In this document: positions 11,991 through 23,203 of the stretch, piece by piece
Layout of the letters: each line of letters begins with the position of its first letter
Position numbering within the stretch: the stretch's first letter is position 1
NCBI GenBank assembly: GCA_037576215.1
Contig: JBANDB010000004.1
Coordinates: 2,232,001 to 2,296,000, forward strand
From: Armillaria gallica
Taxonomy: Eukaryota > Basidiomycota > Agaricomycetes > Agaricales > Physalacriaceae
DNA length: 64,000 nt
Reading direction: 5' to 3'
Notes under the pieces: model-generated
Told to the model about the DNA's origin: nothing
Databases searched by the model: none
The model's input: only the letters and a program-made list of their open reading frames with translations
Translations under genes and position numbers: made by a program

Positions 11991-11999
11991 TGCATCGGC

Positions 12000-12530
12000 C
12001 CCCGCAATCCCAGGTCTCAAAACGCCAACGTAGGTAACTGCTCGCCGTATCTTTTTTTTATGTTCACCTTGAACAGGCTACCCTAGGAGCCGGACCGGGA
12101 CGATCATGCTCTTACGGTTCCACCAGGGCTTTCGAACATGAAACTGGTTCTCTCGGGATGAGGTACATCGACGACGCCAATACACTGTACACATTTCTAT
12201 TGCATCGGTGAGTCTTTTCGCACCTGGGTTCTCCATGTGTGGCTCACAGTTGTGCTTCCAAGATTTTACCTTTGCGTCTCGCATTCGGATCTTTACGGCA
12301 CATCTAATGATGCCGCATGTGTAGCTGGACTGCTTAAGAGTCTTACTACGTTAGGCAGCTCAATGTCATCGATATCATTTCCATTCAAACTGACAATCTG
12401 GCTTGTCTATAGCTTTCCTTGCGACGCGAAGATCACCTGCCTCCGGCCAGCACAACAATAGCAACTATCATTCAGTAAGGAGCATATTGGCAGGTACATC
12501 GTGTCCTCACATATTGTAAAGACATTCTGA
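12000..12530. repeat. Fragment shared with 35370-35610
   Basis: From about 12330 to 12540 the sequence shares ordered runs (CTACGTTAGG, CAAACTGACAATCTGG, ATATTGTAAAGA) with 35380-35600 in the same orientation. No coding frame is convincing in either copy. It leads directly into the Rit1-like pseudogene. Confidence 0.5.
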
Positions 12531-13119
12531 TGGGAGTTTCGTTCTCGTTGCATCCATCGTTGCAGCGTCACCTACTCAAGGGGGCGAAGCTTCAACGATC
12601 CTTCCTTACGTCGGGTCTCGCCTTGCGATATGCCAAAATTCGGGGTTGCCTAGCCCTTCCCTCGGAGACGATTTTGTGTATCTCGTTCTTAGCGAGGATG
12701 ATGTCGATATCGGGGGCGGCCTCCTGCAAGTCGAGCGGATCAAAGCATTACCGGGCAAAAAAGGGCAGACTCAGCTGTTGAGCACTGTGCTTCCTCGGGC
12801 CATGGCGTTCGTTCAGTCCGCGTTGGTCAAGGGGCGTTCGGTCTGTGTGTCTTGTGACACAGGCAGGGATGTGTCAGTGTAGGTATCATCGTCACGGCGC
12901 TGCAAATGTTCTTCGACGACAATGGTCATTTTGCAATGACAGCTGGCGCGCAAGAAGGTAAGACTGAATGCCATTCATACATGTCGGCTGTGCTGAGGCA
13001 TTACTACCAGTTGACAAGCAGTCTATTCGCACAAGACTCGAATGTATCATTTCCGAACGACCTCAAGCGAATCCATCCCGAAGTACTCTAAAGAGGGTCA
13101 ACGTGATTGATCCAAATCT
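12531..13119 (+). pseudogene. Rit1-like tRNA A64 2'-O-ribosylphosphate transferase, C-terminal fragment
   Basis: The plus strand reads the C-terminal phosphatase-like domain of Rit1, the enzyme that tags eukaryotic and fungal initiator tRNA to keep it out of elongation. Diagnostic stretches are LPGKKGQTQLLSTVLPRAM, VCVSCDTGRDVSV (the family's CDxGKDxSVG motif), then GIIVTALQMFFDDNG, and after a 53-nt GT-AG intron (12958-13010) DKQSIRTRLECIISERPQAN followed by PSRSTLKRVN. The frame breaks at about 12877-12882, between the SV and G of the CDTG motif region, by what looks like a 2-bp insertion. The N-terminal catalytic domain is not recognisable upstream, and the family's normal C-terminal end (after KRVN) is replaced. 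It is a captured or duplicated fragment, not a working gene. Confidence 0.75.
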
Positions 13120-14135
13120 GTACGTCTGACGGGAGAGATTCCTACTGTTCTGAGTCTGATAACTATTCTCCCACAGATGGTCTATTCATAGTGCGCAGCT
13201 ACGTCCAAGAATTAAGGGAGAGGAGGTATCCAGCCATCAATTACACAGTCGTCGAGGTGTGAATCTCACGGCGATGCCGTATTCTACGAACGAATCTGCA
13301 TATCTGTATTCTTATTGCTCCCTGTTAACGAGCTTTGTTTCATCCCAACTGCATTGAGCCACCAGCTAGTACTGTCTCTCGATCGAAGACTCGAGGTCGA
13401 AAACTGCCACGCAAGTCCAAGGCACGTTCTGGATGAGCCGCGACTTCTCAACAGAGACTACAGCATGACGCCGGACATCCATGACGGCCCTTATTGCAGT
13501 ACGAGTGTCGAGGGGGAGGTTCAGACGACATGAATCAAGAATAGTTCGATGCAAAGAGATTTCGCAGAGAATGCTACCCATCACAGTGCAGAGAAATCAA
13601 GGGCACTGCCGCCTTCCGATGGTTGTACGACTTCATCCTATCAAAACGCAGGTCACTGTGATATATCAAAATATTTCCAATGACGGGAGAATATCAAGTA
13701 CAAGAAGCTGCTTTTAATTTACCTGTTGGACAAGGAAGAGGATAGATAGATGCCGGACGCAATAGTTGTATAGCACGGTGAGTGTCAAGTGATTAATTCA
13801 AACCTTTTCTTATACTTTATTCTAAGGACAGCGTCAATATCAACTTGATACTAGCGCGCCGGTATCTCTTCCGCTATATCCTGGCTCGGAAATTTCTTCT
13901 CAACTTGTGGGACGGAATCAAGATAATAAATTTGATGGATTAATGCGTTGATCGCTAATGAAGATGCCAGTTGAAATTGGGTACTTGGACTGCCTTTTAT
14001 CTTGTCTTCTGTGATGTAATACTGGCCCGCCTTGAGTATTTGTTTGCCGTCTTCCAAGTCTCTCACGACGGCTGTCAACGATATATGTACAGGTTCTTTC
14101 CCTTCAGAATCTGTAAAACAACCCCCAGATACAAC
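13120..14135. other. No gene supported; upstream region of the DUF6534 gene
   Basis: Between the Rit1 fragment and the membrane-protein gene no gene can be supported. A 149-codon minus-strand frame (13851-14300) looks partly protein-like (SLTAVVRDLEDGKQIL) but it overlaps the first three exons of the plus-strand gene on the opposite strand and has no splice or homology support; an antisense or older gene piece is possible. Confidence 0.3.
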
Positions 14136-15515
14136 ATGCTGCCCGTCCCCGCAGGTTATCCCGTAGAACGGCTGTAAGTTATGATCTTCAAACTGAGTGT
14201 TGTTACTGAACAGTCTCATTTCAGGTCTGGACCGCAGGTTTGTCAAATTGTGCGTTCGGTCTATGCAGTCACTAACACGGCAATTCAGATCGTCGGCCAT
14301 CTCTTGAACTGGGGACTCTTCGGGACTCTTTCTGTGCAGCTTTGTGGGTCGCTCATTATCTGATGATCTTGTTTCTAATACAGTCTCATTACTAGATCTG
14401 TACTATCTAGCGTTTCCGAAGGACAGACGATCCATAAAATACCTCGTCTATGGCATCTACATTGTCGAGTTTGTTCAGACGATGTTCCTTACCAACGACG
14501 CTTTCGCGGCGCTCGCGTACGGCTTCGGTGATTTGGAAGCCCTCACTGAGGTACATAATTGGTTCGTTATCCCCATCATGGGTGCTATTAGTACGTCCAG
14601 CATCTCCCGCCCGGTTTGTGCTACTTGACATGAATACAGCTGCTTCTGTCGAACAAGGCTTCTATGCATACCGAATCTTCATATTGTCAAGGTCACGAAT
14701 TGTCCCAGCATTCGTCATCTGTGTCCGTTGCCATGCTCTTGATCCATGGCGATCTAGCTCATCCATTGACAGGTGTCTTTGACCAGCTCTATGGCAGCCA
14801 TAATCACAGGCGTCTACATTCTCCAAGCAGGCGACCTCACTAAATTCAATGACCGGAAGACGTTCATCTCCGTCGGGGTAATTAGCCACCTAGATATCCC
14901 GAGTTCATCGTGCCTATTCACTTCTAGATTTCGTGCGGGGGTTATGCCTTGTGTGATATTGTCATTGCTATCTGCATGACTTACTACGCGAGCCCTTTCT
15001 CTCTTTCAGTTGTCTTCATTGAGATTGATACGGTGTCGTAGCTTATGCGCAACAATACTGGTTTCCGTCGCACCCAAATTCTGGTCACAAAGCTAATTCA
15101 CCTCACTATTGAGACAGGATCTCTGACAGGTATTTACTTCCTATATCCGCCGTTGTCACAAGCTGAACACCGCCTAATATTAGCTGTTGTTGCTCTTGCC
15201 GCCCTTATCCTGTTTTTTGCGTTCCCTCACCAGATTTTCTACGTGACGCCAGCCTTGGTCATACCCAAGCTATATGCCAATACCATTTACATGGTACTGA
15301 ATTCGCGAATCCAGATCATCGGGGGACGGGATATCATTACGTCTGCTGCCGATGTAGGGCTCGCGACCACTGTGATGGAGGATGTCACCCCCCATTCAAT
15401 GCAGGGCGCACAGCGAACGCCAGTGGTCACGATAACTAAAGAGGTATTCACCAGTGATCATGAAATGGGTCAAATGAGTGTCTGTCATGTTGATCACCCA
15501 GTTTACTGGAGCTGA
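14136..15515 (+). CDS. DUF6534-domain seven-helix membrane protein
   Basis: Nine exons (14136-14173, 14225-14237, 14289-14343, 14396-14590, 14640-14722, 14773-14877, 14928-14987, 15042-15129, 15184-15515) join into 322 residues. The order of hydrophobic helices and the signatures LFGTLSVQLYLYYLAFPKDRR, NWF with IPIMGAI, QGFYAYRIFILSRSR, TGFRRTQILVTKLI, LTIETGSLT, FFAFPHQIFYVTPALVIPK and LYANTIYMVLNSR match the family of basidiomycete proteins with N-terminal helices plus a C-terminal DUF6534 domain. The cytoplasmic tail of about 65 residues is Thr/Val-rich. These proteins sit in a cell membrane and are receptor- or transporter-like, but their function is unknown. Exon 2 is only 13 nt. The intron at 14988-15041 starts with GC rather than GT; the intron at 14723 starts GTCCGT, also weak. 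No frameshift is needed, so the gene is probably intact. Confidence 0.9.
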
Positions 15516-15794
15516 TTTTCTATCAAGAAGAAACCACAGGATGGCGATGTGAGCCTCCTCGCGTAACTGTTATAGTGCATTTTTTGAGTCCGCCGCCGTA
15601 CTATTCTTGGTCTTGATGTTATATACACGATACCAATTCGTATCTTATGCCTTGATGTGCCAAGGCGTTCTGCTCCTTTTACATGTATATTTACTTAGAA
15701 AGTTGATTTAGGCGCTTTACGTGATTATCGTTTCAAATTCATACACGAGCTCGCGACGGTTTGGACGTCTGCACTCAACGGGTGCCTTGTAAAC
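15516..15794. other. Presumed 3' untranslated and intergenic region
   Basis: A/T-richer sequence following the membrane-protein gene, up to the conserved end motif of the duplicated unit at 15795. No coding frame and no defined terminator motif. Confidence 0.3.
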
Positions 15795-15887
15795 GTGATG
15801 CACAGCCACCATGCGCTTTCTTCGCCGTTTGAATGGATAGCACAGTATAGCAAGAGAACGAGATATTCTTATTGTTTCATCCTTGAC

Positions 15888-16206
15888 TCATTCTGCGGCT
15901 GCGTACATCCTGTGAATTTCTTCATCCTGCGTGCGCATTTCCTCTTCGGTGAATACCACGTGTCCCCATGGCAATACTAGTGTACTGGTCGCCAATCAGT
16001 GAATTCCCCGCAGATGTTCAACGAGATTCAGCTCACCTCGTTCTCAGTTTCTTCAAGCCGCTTTCTGCTTCCTCCTGCGTTTCGTTTCGATTCAACATGA
16101 GCGTTCTGGCTTCGTCAATCAGCTCGAGCGCCCGTTCACATCCTTTCCTCTCCGTATCAGGGCAAAGGCTTATCTTCGCCTGGACATAGTCGTGATATCC
16201 TTCCAT
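15888..16206 (-). CDS. Small hypothetical protein, copy 2
   Basis: Exons 16206-16037 and 15984-15888 with a 52-nt intron (GTGAGC...CAG) give 88 residues, starting MEGYHDYVQAKISL and ending RMYAAAE. The copy at 9297-9629 keeps the same exon structure but runs four residues longer because the stop codon was shifted by one inserted base. Conservation of both splice sites in both copies supports a real spliced gene. Function unknown; an unrecognised 5' exon is possible. Confidence 0.5.
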
Positions 16207-16293
16207 CAACAAAGCGAACAAGTCCCGTGCGACTGCCCGAGTCAATACTAGGAGGCAGACAGCAAGAACTAGACGTACGGACAGGGGTCATTA

Positions 16294-17224
16294 TTAGAAG
16301 CTGTGATTCATGAACCTCCCATGGATATCCACCAACATCACATTCTTCCCAAAAATCTTCGACATGGAAGCGTCTTCGCAGGTAGATTTTCTTCGCAGAA
16401 GCTGTATAGCGTATGAGATTGGCTTGGAGGAATCGGAATACTGCTCACGATAGTAAGTATAAAATGTCGTCTGGTACAGGTCCGTGATGATGATGTGGAT
16501 CGGGAATGAGTATCCTAGACGACTATTTGACGCCGCCAGACCTGACTGAGATTAGAACGGGACTTCGGATGTTGAAAAGGAACATACATGTCACCTCGGC
16601 GATGGCTTGAGCAAGAACTTGTGATTGGTCATGCCATAGCTCGGATTCAAACATGAGGAGGGCAGCGTTGTGTACGATCTTCACCTCAAGATTGAAAGAC
16701 GATTCACTCTGAATCTTCTCATAGCCGAATCCTATTTTGTTCAGTACCATTTTGACGGCCTTCACCTCGCTGGTCAGAAGCAGGCAGTGCTGGGGAGCAA
16801 TAACACTCACAAATGAACCGAGTTGGACATACTGTCGCCTCTTGCTCCAGAAATTCCTCCAACGAGCGATATCCATAACCTCATCTACGAGTTTATCAGG
16901 AATGTACAGGATTTGCATGCGTTTCCGTGATAATTGTTCTTCTCCTTGCGAGGGATCAAGGCCCACCATTGGAGCGACATTCTTCCAAGTGAGATCAGGC
17001 AATGATGGTAGAATTTGTCGTAGATCTTGGACGATGCTATCAGGTACCCCGGGTGAAGAACAGACTTGTGTCCAGAGTACGAGATGGTTGTCCCGGTCCA
17101 TGGCAGGAACATCTCTGCCAAATACGGTATGATATGCTCTCTGCACGGTTTTGATCGCATTGTCAGACGACCTGGAGGAGGGCACGATGACGGCAAGATC
17201 AAATAAAAGGGTATCAGGAGACAT
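16294..17224 (-). CDS. Hypothetical protein, 293 residues, copy 2
   Basis: Exons 17224-16595 and 16545-16294 (49-nt intron, GTGACA...CAG) give 293 residues starting MSPDTLLFDLAVIVPSS. The frame remains open upstream to about 17431 without an ATG, ending at a plausible 3' splice site (TTTGCAG), and reads a protein-like segment (GIRNQVPHGPTSAYYNDQYY). The true gene may therefore be longer, with one or more 5' exons. No domain is recognised; the composition suggests a soluble intracellular protein. About 96 percent identical to the copy at 9717-10647. Confidence 0.6.
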
Positions 17225-17459
17225 TACTGATAGCTTTTCGACGTTCCAGTAAAAAACGCAAGAGACATCCTGGTGAATGCAGAGACCTAGATATGAGACT
17301 TTTCGCGTGATCATATAATATTGGTCATTGTAGTAGGCGCTCGTGGGGCCATGTGGTACTTGGTTTCTGATCCCAAAAACATCGTAGTGGTCTGTGCTAG
17401 TCTCGTTCCCATCCGTCTTGGTGAGGTTTCGCTGCAAAGACACCGATTCGTCAGGACTA

Positions 17460-17740
17460 CCGCGACGTCCTTTCGGATGTAGTTAAACAAAATGTCCTCT
17501 CAGATGTGGCATGGATTTGGGTCCATACATTAAACATTATAAAGATAGTGCCATTACCTCCGGATGGGCATCTCTCACTTTTATGCGTCACTTTGAGGAC
17601 GTGCATACCCGCCGTCCCACAATGAGAGAAAAGGCGCAAAGGGGGGAACCGGATTATTATCCAGACACCAGAGGCCGTATCGAACAATAACCGCCGTTTG
17701 AATAGGTGTAGATGAGTTGCGGGCCGAGTAAAGTTCACGC
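17460..17740. repeat. Dispersed repeat module, relatives at 36660-36910 and 43385-43620
   Basis: Three places share the ordered runs GCATGG, TTTTATGCGTCACTTTGAGG (partial in the third) and GAGGACGTGC followed by a related tail. In this copy the minus strand reads LFDTASGVWIIIRF; in the third copy it reads LFDTTFNIWVVIWF. The parent gene is not identifiable. Confidence 0.5.
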
Positions 17741-17916
17741 TGCTTTTCTCCTGTAGTTCTTCCGAAAATAGTTTAGATTTTAGAATACCGTAATAGTAAC
17801 CAACCTACTTCCGAGAAGACGCCGTGTGAAGAGTTCCGAGTATAGAAACCTGCGTAGCAGCAAGCCGCCGGGATTCAAACATTCAACCTTGGCGCGTAAT
17901 TACCAAGGTAAGATGA

Positions 17917-18300
17917 ATGAATAAATGGGTGCCTTCCCGGAACGTCTCGCCATGCCTCTTATCACAGATGGCAGCCCGTCGTTCGTGGCACAGCATACCG
18001 CCTTTGCCTGCGGCGTCCACGTCGTTAACGTTGCCGCCAGCTCCCGCTTCGCTTCAAAGGTTCGTCATCGACAGAGAAGTCCCTGGTTCAGCGTGGTCTG
18101 CATCAAACCACTTCTGAAAGCAGAAAACGCCGACCTTTGTCCAGGAAGGCTGAAGACGAGATTGCCCCGAATGTACCGCATTTCGATTTTCGGTTCCCAT
18201 ACCCCTCCGAGCTCCAAGCTTGGTAGTGTGACGACGGAATAGCGGAGTACATCTGGAAATATATTGGTGGTAGTGGGTGTTACCGGCACAGGGTCCCCGA
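17917..18300. repeat. Dispersed repeat, inverted relative to 11640-11990
   Basis: Plus strand resembles the minus strand of 11640-11990. A 142-codon minus-strand frame (18065-18493) overlaps it but is not shared with the partner, so it is not counted as a gene. Confidence 0.5.
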
Positions 18301-19850
18301 CGGTATAGTGAGATCCGGTGTCCAGCACTACTGTATGCTTGAACATTCGACGCGGGCTCGCTGTCGAAGCTGCATGCGGCGCTATTTGAATTCGAGGCAC
18401 GAGAAGATAAGCCGACGCCCTGTCGATTAACCAGTTCTGAGCTGGGCGCTGTCTTGCAGTACTCTCGGTCACTACGTTGCTGCTGCTATACAAGGAGGAC
18501 GATGTCGTGATAGTTGGGACCCAAAGAGTGAGACGTTAATCGGCTCAAAAGACCGTTCATATGTCTACGTGGATGTGACAAGTCGCGTATATGCGCTCTA
18601 TGCGATGCTTGGTCAACAACTGTGACATCGCACTGCCACTTCCAAGATTAAGGACTTCGCTCGGCGGTAGCACCTCCCGCAGTTCACCAGCACAAAGACA
18701 GAAGGGTCGAGAAGTTTCCAGGTTCCATTGGTCGCGGAACGAGGACGAGTCCGTCCGCTGTCATTTGCACGGCCTGCGGAAAATTCTAGCTGATAGCAGT
18801 ACGCTAGGCAGTTCTTTAAAACTGCAGATACCTTGTCGGGTTTGAGAAGATGAACATGAGGAGGAAAATGAAGAAAGCTCACCGCTGGTTTGACGTTATG
18901 TTCAACGTTCACCGTTCAAATATAGTTTGTCGATTGCGCAATAGAACACATATCTGAGGAGGTTTTATTAGTGCCAGCACGTCTCGGAAACAAAACACTT
19001 ACCACGACACTGCTAAGAATGGCATATCCGGATATATGGGCGATCTGGCACTTACATGTAGCCGCGCAATCCCTCAGGGCTACCGCCATCCATGCTATCA
19101 CCGACTTCATGGATCCCCACCACTTCGACATGCAAGGGAGAGAGGTTACATGACGAACTGTTCACGACTTCTGATGCTGGCGTCCCCTCCTCTCATCGTC
19201 CGATTGGTGTCCACGGCAATACAGGGCTGAACCTGAGTGCCGTCGAGATTGGCCAAGTGTTTTATGATAGGCTTGCACTTCTAGTTGCGGGCGTGCGGTC
19301 GGAGACTGAGATGCAGAAGACCTCTAGGGTAGTATCAGCTCATATTCCTAGATAGTCATCCTCGCTACGAAGATTTGAGTGAAAGGGACGAAGGAGAAAA
19401 TCCGATACACACATTATGCATCCTATGAGCCTCGGATCCATAAGGCCATCCAGGGTGTCCAGCCCACCAAGCACATTTTGATAATTTTCGCGAAAAGTCG
19501 CTCGAAGAAGGCAACGTCCTGTCCAGCTGTCCTTTCTTCAACGTACTGTGTACACGCGGGAGGAAACAACATCCTTGATCCAACGATACGATAATATGAA
19601 GACTAATACTTCGAAAGGCCAGCGAGATATGCGATATCAAAACCTGGTCACCACCGTCATTCATGATCTAGTATCCATGAAAAAAGTAGTTGAGTCTTAC
19701 CTGAGATGGCCCTTCTGCACCCAAGCTACGTTCTGCTGGCTACGGTGGCAAGAAATACCTGGTAAAAATCAGCAAAAGCCATTCGACACACGACTTTGCT
19801 ACTCACGAAAACTCTCGGTTCTCGAATCTGTGTGAAAGGAGGTTCCTGCT
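18300..19850. other. No gene supported
   Basis: Only short, unconnected frames on both strands. A minus-strand frame near 18916-19131 has a hydrophobic segment but no splice or homology support. I see no repeats that I can place elsewhere in the window. Confidence 0.3.
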
Positions 19851-20250
19851 GCATGTGCGTTGGCAGGCATTACAACAAAGATGGAAGGAGGGTCGCAACC
19901 GATGGTGATGGTAAGAAGTCAAGCGGGAGTCCCTTCGGCGATCACAACATCCTGAGCTCTCTTGCTACCTCTTCCCGTTTCTCTCGTTCCTCGTTCCTCA
20001 GTGTCTTCATCTCCGTGGCCCAAAAAATTCCTTGGGATATTACGGCAAAATCAGGTCTCCTTGGGAAAGCGCTGTAGCTGGGAGCTACCAGTCGAAATGA
20101 CACTGAGAAGGGGCCTCGCGCCTAGCAAGGGGCTATTGAAAAGTAGTAGTTTTCACAACGTGGACGGCATGCCGGGTGAGCAATTGAGTACTCGTTTACC
20201 CGCTCAATTGTAGCTAATAGTGACCATTAGCTCATTTGGACCTTTTCTCT
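19850..20250 (+). repeat. Inverted third copy of the 330-1930 / 33850-35365 repeat (part)
   Basis: The plus strand here follows the minus strand of about 34810-34470: the runs AAAATCAGGTCTCCTTGG and CGCCTAGCAA(A)GGGCTA(C)T occur in the same order. A frame with DGDGKK and a Ser-rich helix (RFSRSSFLSVF) is related to one in the other copy (DGNGEK, then Ser/Thr-rich). No full gene. Confidence 0.55.
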
Positions 20251-20263
20251 GCGACTCGGAAAT

Positions 20264-20563
20264 TCACAAAACAGAGACATCTTTAATCACGGACAAGGAA
20301 GCGCTTATTGACATTGCTATGCTGTCCCAGAAGGAATCGGCTGATGGAAACCTTACTGCAAATTGAGACTGGGACGACTCGTAAAATTTGCGATCTGCAT
20401 GCCGTCGTGCTGGCATCTTCTTCAATGTAAACTCAGGTGTTGCCACACAGGGCGGGGTGCCATGGTCAGAATATTGGTTCATAGCATCCAAGAGCGTACT
20501 AGCCAAATATTCCACCATTGCCCGACTAATCAGGAGCTTTGATTTATTCGCAGCTCTGGTCAT
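20264..20563 (-). CDS. Possible exon of an unknown gene
   Basis: A minus-strand frame starting with a true ATG (MTRAANKSKLLISRAMVEYL) reads about 70 protein-like residues up to a good donor (GTAAGG at about 20354). No following exon can be joined with confidence, and the family is not recognised. It may be a gene fragment or chance. Confidence 0.2.
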   Translation of the reverse strand: MTRAANKSKLLISRAMVEYLASTLLDAMNQYSDHGTPPCVATPEFTLKKMPARRHADRKFYESSQSQFAVRFPSADSFWDSIAMSISASLSVIKDVSVL

Positions 20564-21809
20564 GGTGCTCTTCGTACCCTTTCTCTCCTCCCTTCATTCT
20601 CCGGCTGGGCCTAATCTACAAGGATGTATGCACAACTTCGTTGTGGCATCTATGACAACTCGGAAATTGGAATGCAGGTAGTGATTCTGCTATCTCGACC
20701 GGATGATTGTGACGCGTTCGAGGCAAAAGAGCTTTCAACTCCAGTGCCGCCCAGTCTTCCTCTGCCAGTCACACGCCACACCGATAGTCCCTTACTCTGA
20801 GGCTAACCTCACGCGAGAAGCGCGTTTATACTATCATCCCTTGAAGGCCCCAAAGCTTTAAAACTTTCGCGAACCTAATTTTTTGACCTGAATGTGACGA
20901 GAGCTGTCTATGTCTCCTCGAGTAGGAGCTGTCGACGGAGCTACATCCGGGCAAGCTAGTCTGTTCGGGGTGTGCGGTGTTAGCATCCACAATCCGGGAG
21001 GATTCTCCTGTTCGCCGGTGATTGTATTGAATGCTTACTTGCTCCGGTCTTCAACCGGCTCCGTAGCGCTGCACAGATCAAGAGTGAAATCACTATGGAA
21101 AAGGTATGTTCCCAACCTTTCTTCCGGCGTTGATATCGCTGATTTCGATGTTAGAACCGTAGTCTCGTGCTTGCGCCACTAACTTGAGGGATACGAAAAG
21201 TTAATACCCTCAAGAAATAGTAGAAAACCACTAGAGTACGTGTACGCACAATACTTCCCTATCCTAATTCGCATAACTCGTGGATCGTCTCTCAGATCTC
21301 GGCGTTCGTTCCTACTGCCAGGTTTTTGTTGAGCCCTAATGGATATAAGCATTAGAAAAGGGTATGACCTTAACGCCCCAGATTTTTCCAGCTTCAAACC
21401 CCGACCTAGCATAATCACTATCAAAATGCCGCGCTGATGCATCTTACGAAGAGCGAATATATGGTAATTGACTGTGACCCCTCGATGAACAAAGAGCATC
21501 GATGCCTTAGCTGCTATCGTTGTAAAGAGAAAGTCTCAATCGTTACGATCGTCTTGTACCAGGAATACCACAAAATACACTCGGAATGCAGTCGGCCCTC
21601 CGAAACGAAAAACTCGACGTTCCCATGAAAAAGCACTAATTGATGTTTCGCACGCAGCGTCTTGGTACCTTGCACGATATCCTAACTAGACGATCGTAAT
21701 AAATACCTACCTAGGAGCTCTACCAAGCGGATTGTTATTGCAATACTTTAAGGGCTGGTGTTCGTCAAATAGCTACGTCTCTTCTTCCAACTTCTTCACA
21801 ACAATACAA

Positions 21810-23203
21810 TCAAAAACTGTTCTCGCTGATCCACAGTGATTTGCATACCCTAAAATGCTTCTTAAACTGAAGCACGCGTTTCTGGCGACCCTGGCAGAAG
21901 GGACACAGGAAATGATGGTCGACATGCACCTCCCTGAAATGCTTCTCGAAGTTCCTTCCCTGCACTTCGCTTCCAGGTGAGCATTTGCTAGACTCGCTAG
22001 ATTTCACTGTACATTTGATGATGTCGCGACTTCGGCTATTGATATTCTTGTGGTAGTCTCGGAGGTGTGTCCTGATATCATGGCCCAGGAAATATTCTCC
22101 GCATTCGCCGATGGGACACCAATGATAATCTCCCGGATTGTCTTGAATGAGGTAGTAAACGTTGTTTTCCGGGATGCCATCGAGAACGAACTGACGGGCA
22201 ATATTTGGAGGAAACTGTTTCTTTCTGTATCCGTTCGGAGGGCTATAAAGGTAAGTACCATCAGTCAAGGAATGTCATACTTTGTAACGGACAACATACA
22301 CAGCACAAGGAGCACCCACAGAAATGTCACGACGCACAGTCCTATGAATTTCTAAGTTTTGAAGAACAGATTGAATCATTACAGGTACATACAGGTTTGC
22401 CGTATTTTCAGCGAAGGAAGTATGAACGTGAGATATCCATTCGCCCGGAACCGGCGTACATTGCCTTGTTGCACGGACATGCGCCAGTGGAGCACCTGTA
22501 AAGGAGTTGAGATGCCGATCTTCACATAAGGTAAAACGATGGTACCTGGACTTTCGGAATTGCACAGGATCTCTGGTGCAAGCGCGTCTGCCGGCGTCCA
22601 AGCTGTTGACAAGACACTGATGCCATCTTCGTTTCAAGCTCGACATCAAATGAGAAAAATAACGTACGCAGTAACAGGATAGGAATTGGAGGCAGACTGG
22701 AGTACGCCACCTTGCAGAGAGCCGCTATAGCAAGGGACAGTGCTGTTGTAGATTTGTATTAAATAACGCCGGAGACAGAGGCTTCACCCACCTCGGTACT
22801 GGGGTCGTCCAATCTTGCCGGAGTTGAATATCATTATAATTTCTCTGGGCCGGAGCATGATGCATAGGCTGACCGGCGGCCGCTAGTGTGCCAGGATCCA
22901 CAGGATTGTGGGAGGGTGCCCAAAGGTCTTGAACACCAAAAAAATAATCATGCACCCTGAAACGCAAAGCCAGAGTTGTAAAAGAGACAGATGTTGGTGA
23001 TCAATCTAAAAGACCGACGGATATAAATGCTCATTGTAGCTGGACTCCGTATTAGATTCTACCACCTTGCTTTGGAAGCTAGACGTTGTGTAGGCTGAGC
23101 GCTGAGCAAGAGACGCTAGAGAGCGGGGTGCGTTAAACAAATCACGGTCGCCGAAACGAGGGCTTGCGTTGAGGCCACTTGTGGGCACTAGGGAGGGAAA
23201 CAT
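21810..23203 (-). CDS. Three-finger C2H2/C2HC zinc-finger protein, member A
   Basis: The last exon (22242-21810, 143 residues) is intact: after the family hallmark PPNGYRKKQF come finger 1 (CPIGEC...HLRDYH), finger 2 (C...SKCSPG...HFREVH) and finger 3 (CPFC...HFRVC). Upstream coding exons are visible on the same strand: VHDYFFGVQDLWAPSHNP to VPR (about 22958-22790), a Gly/Ser-rich exon starting near 22739, one with TPADALAPEIL, and one with PVPGEWISHVH whose donor (GTATGT at about 22300) gives the correct phase for the last exon. The ATG at 23203 begins a Ser-rich exon (MFPSLVPTSGLNASP) whose donor is uncertain. The N-terminal half is low in structure; the fingers suggest nucleic-acid or protein binding. 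Paralogue of member E. Confidence 0.65.

Larger units (their letters stand above)
15795..17340 (-). repeat. Two-gene duplicated unit, copy 2
   Basis: Direct repeat of 9013-10690. This copy lacks the roughly 200-bp segment of copy 1 and keeps an open frame further upstream (to an acceptor-like TTTGCAG at about 17432). Divergence of a few percent shows the duplication is much younger than the other repeats in the window. Confidence 0.85.

Noticed and set aside
13851..14300. 149-codon minus-strand frame
   Set aside because: It overlaps the first exons of the well-supported DUF6534 gene on the other strand and has no support of its own.
17840..17910. tRNA-like GGGATTCAAA stretch
   Set aside because: No matching acceptor and anticodon stems could be paired around it.
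18065..18493. 142-codon minus-strand frame
   Set aside because: It covers a dispersed repeat whose partner does not conserve the frame.
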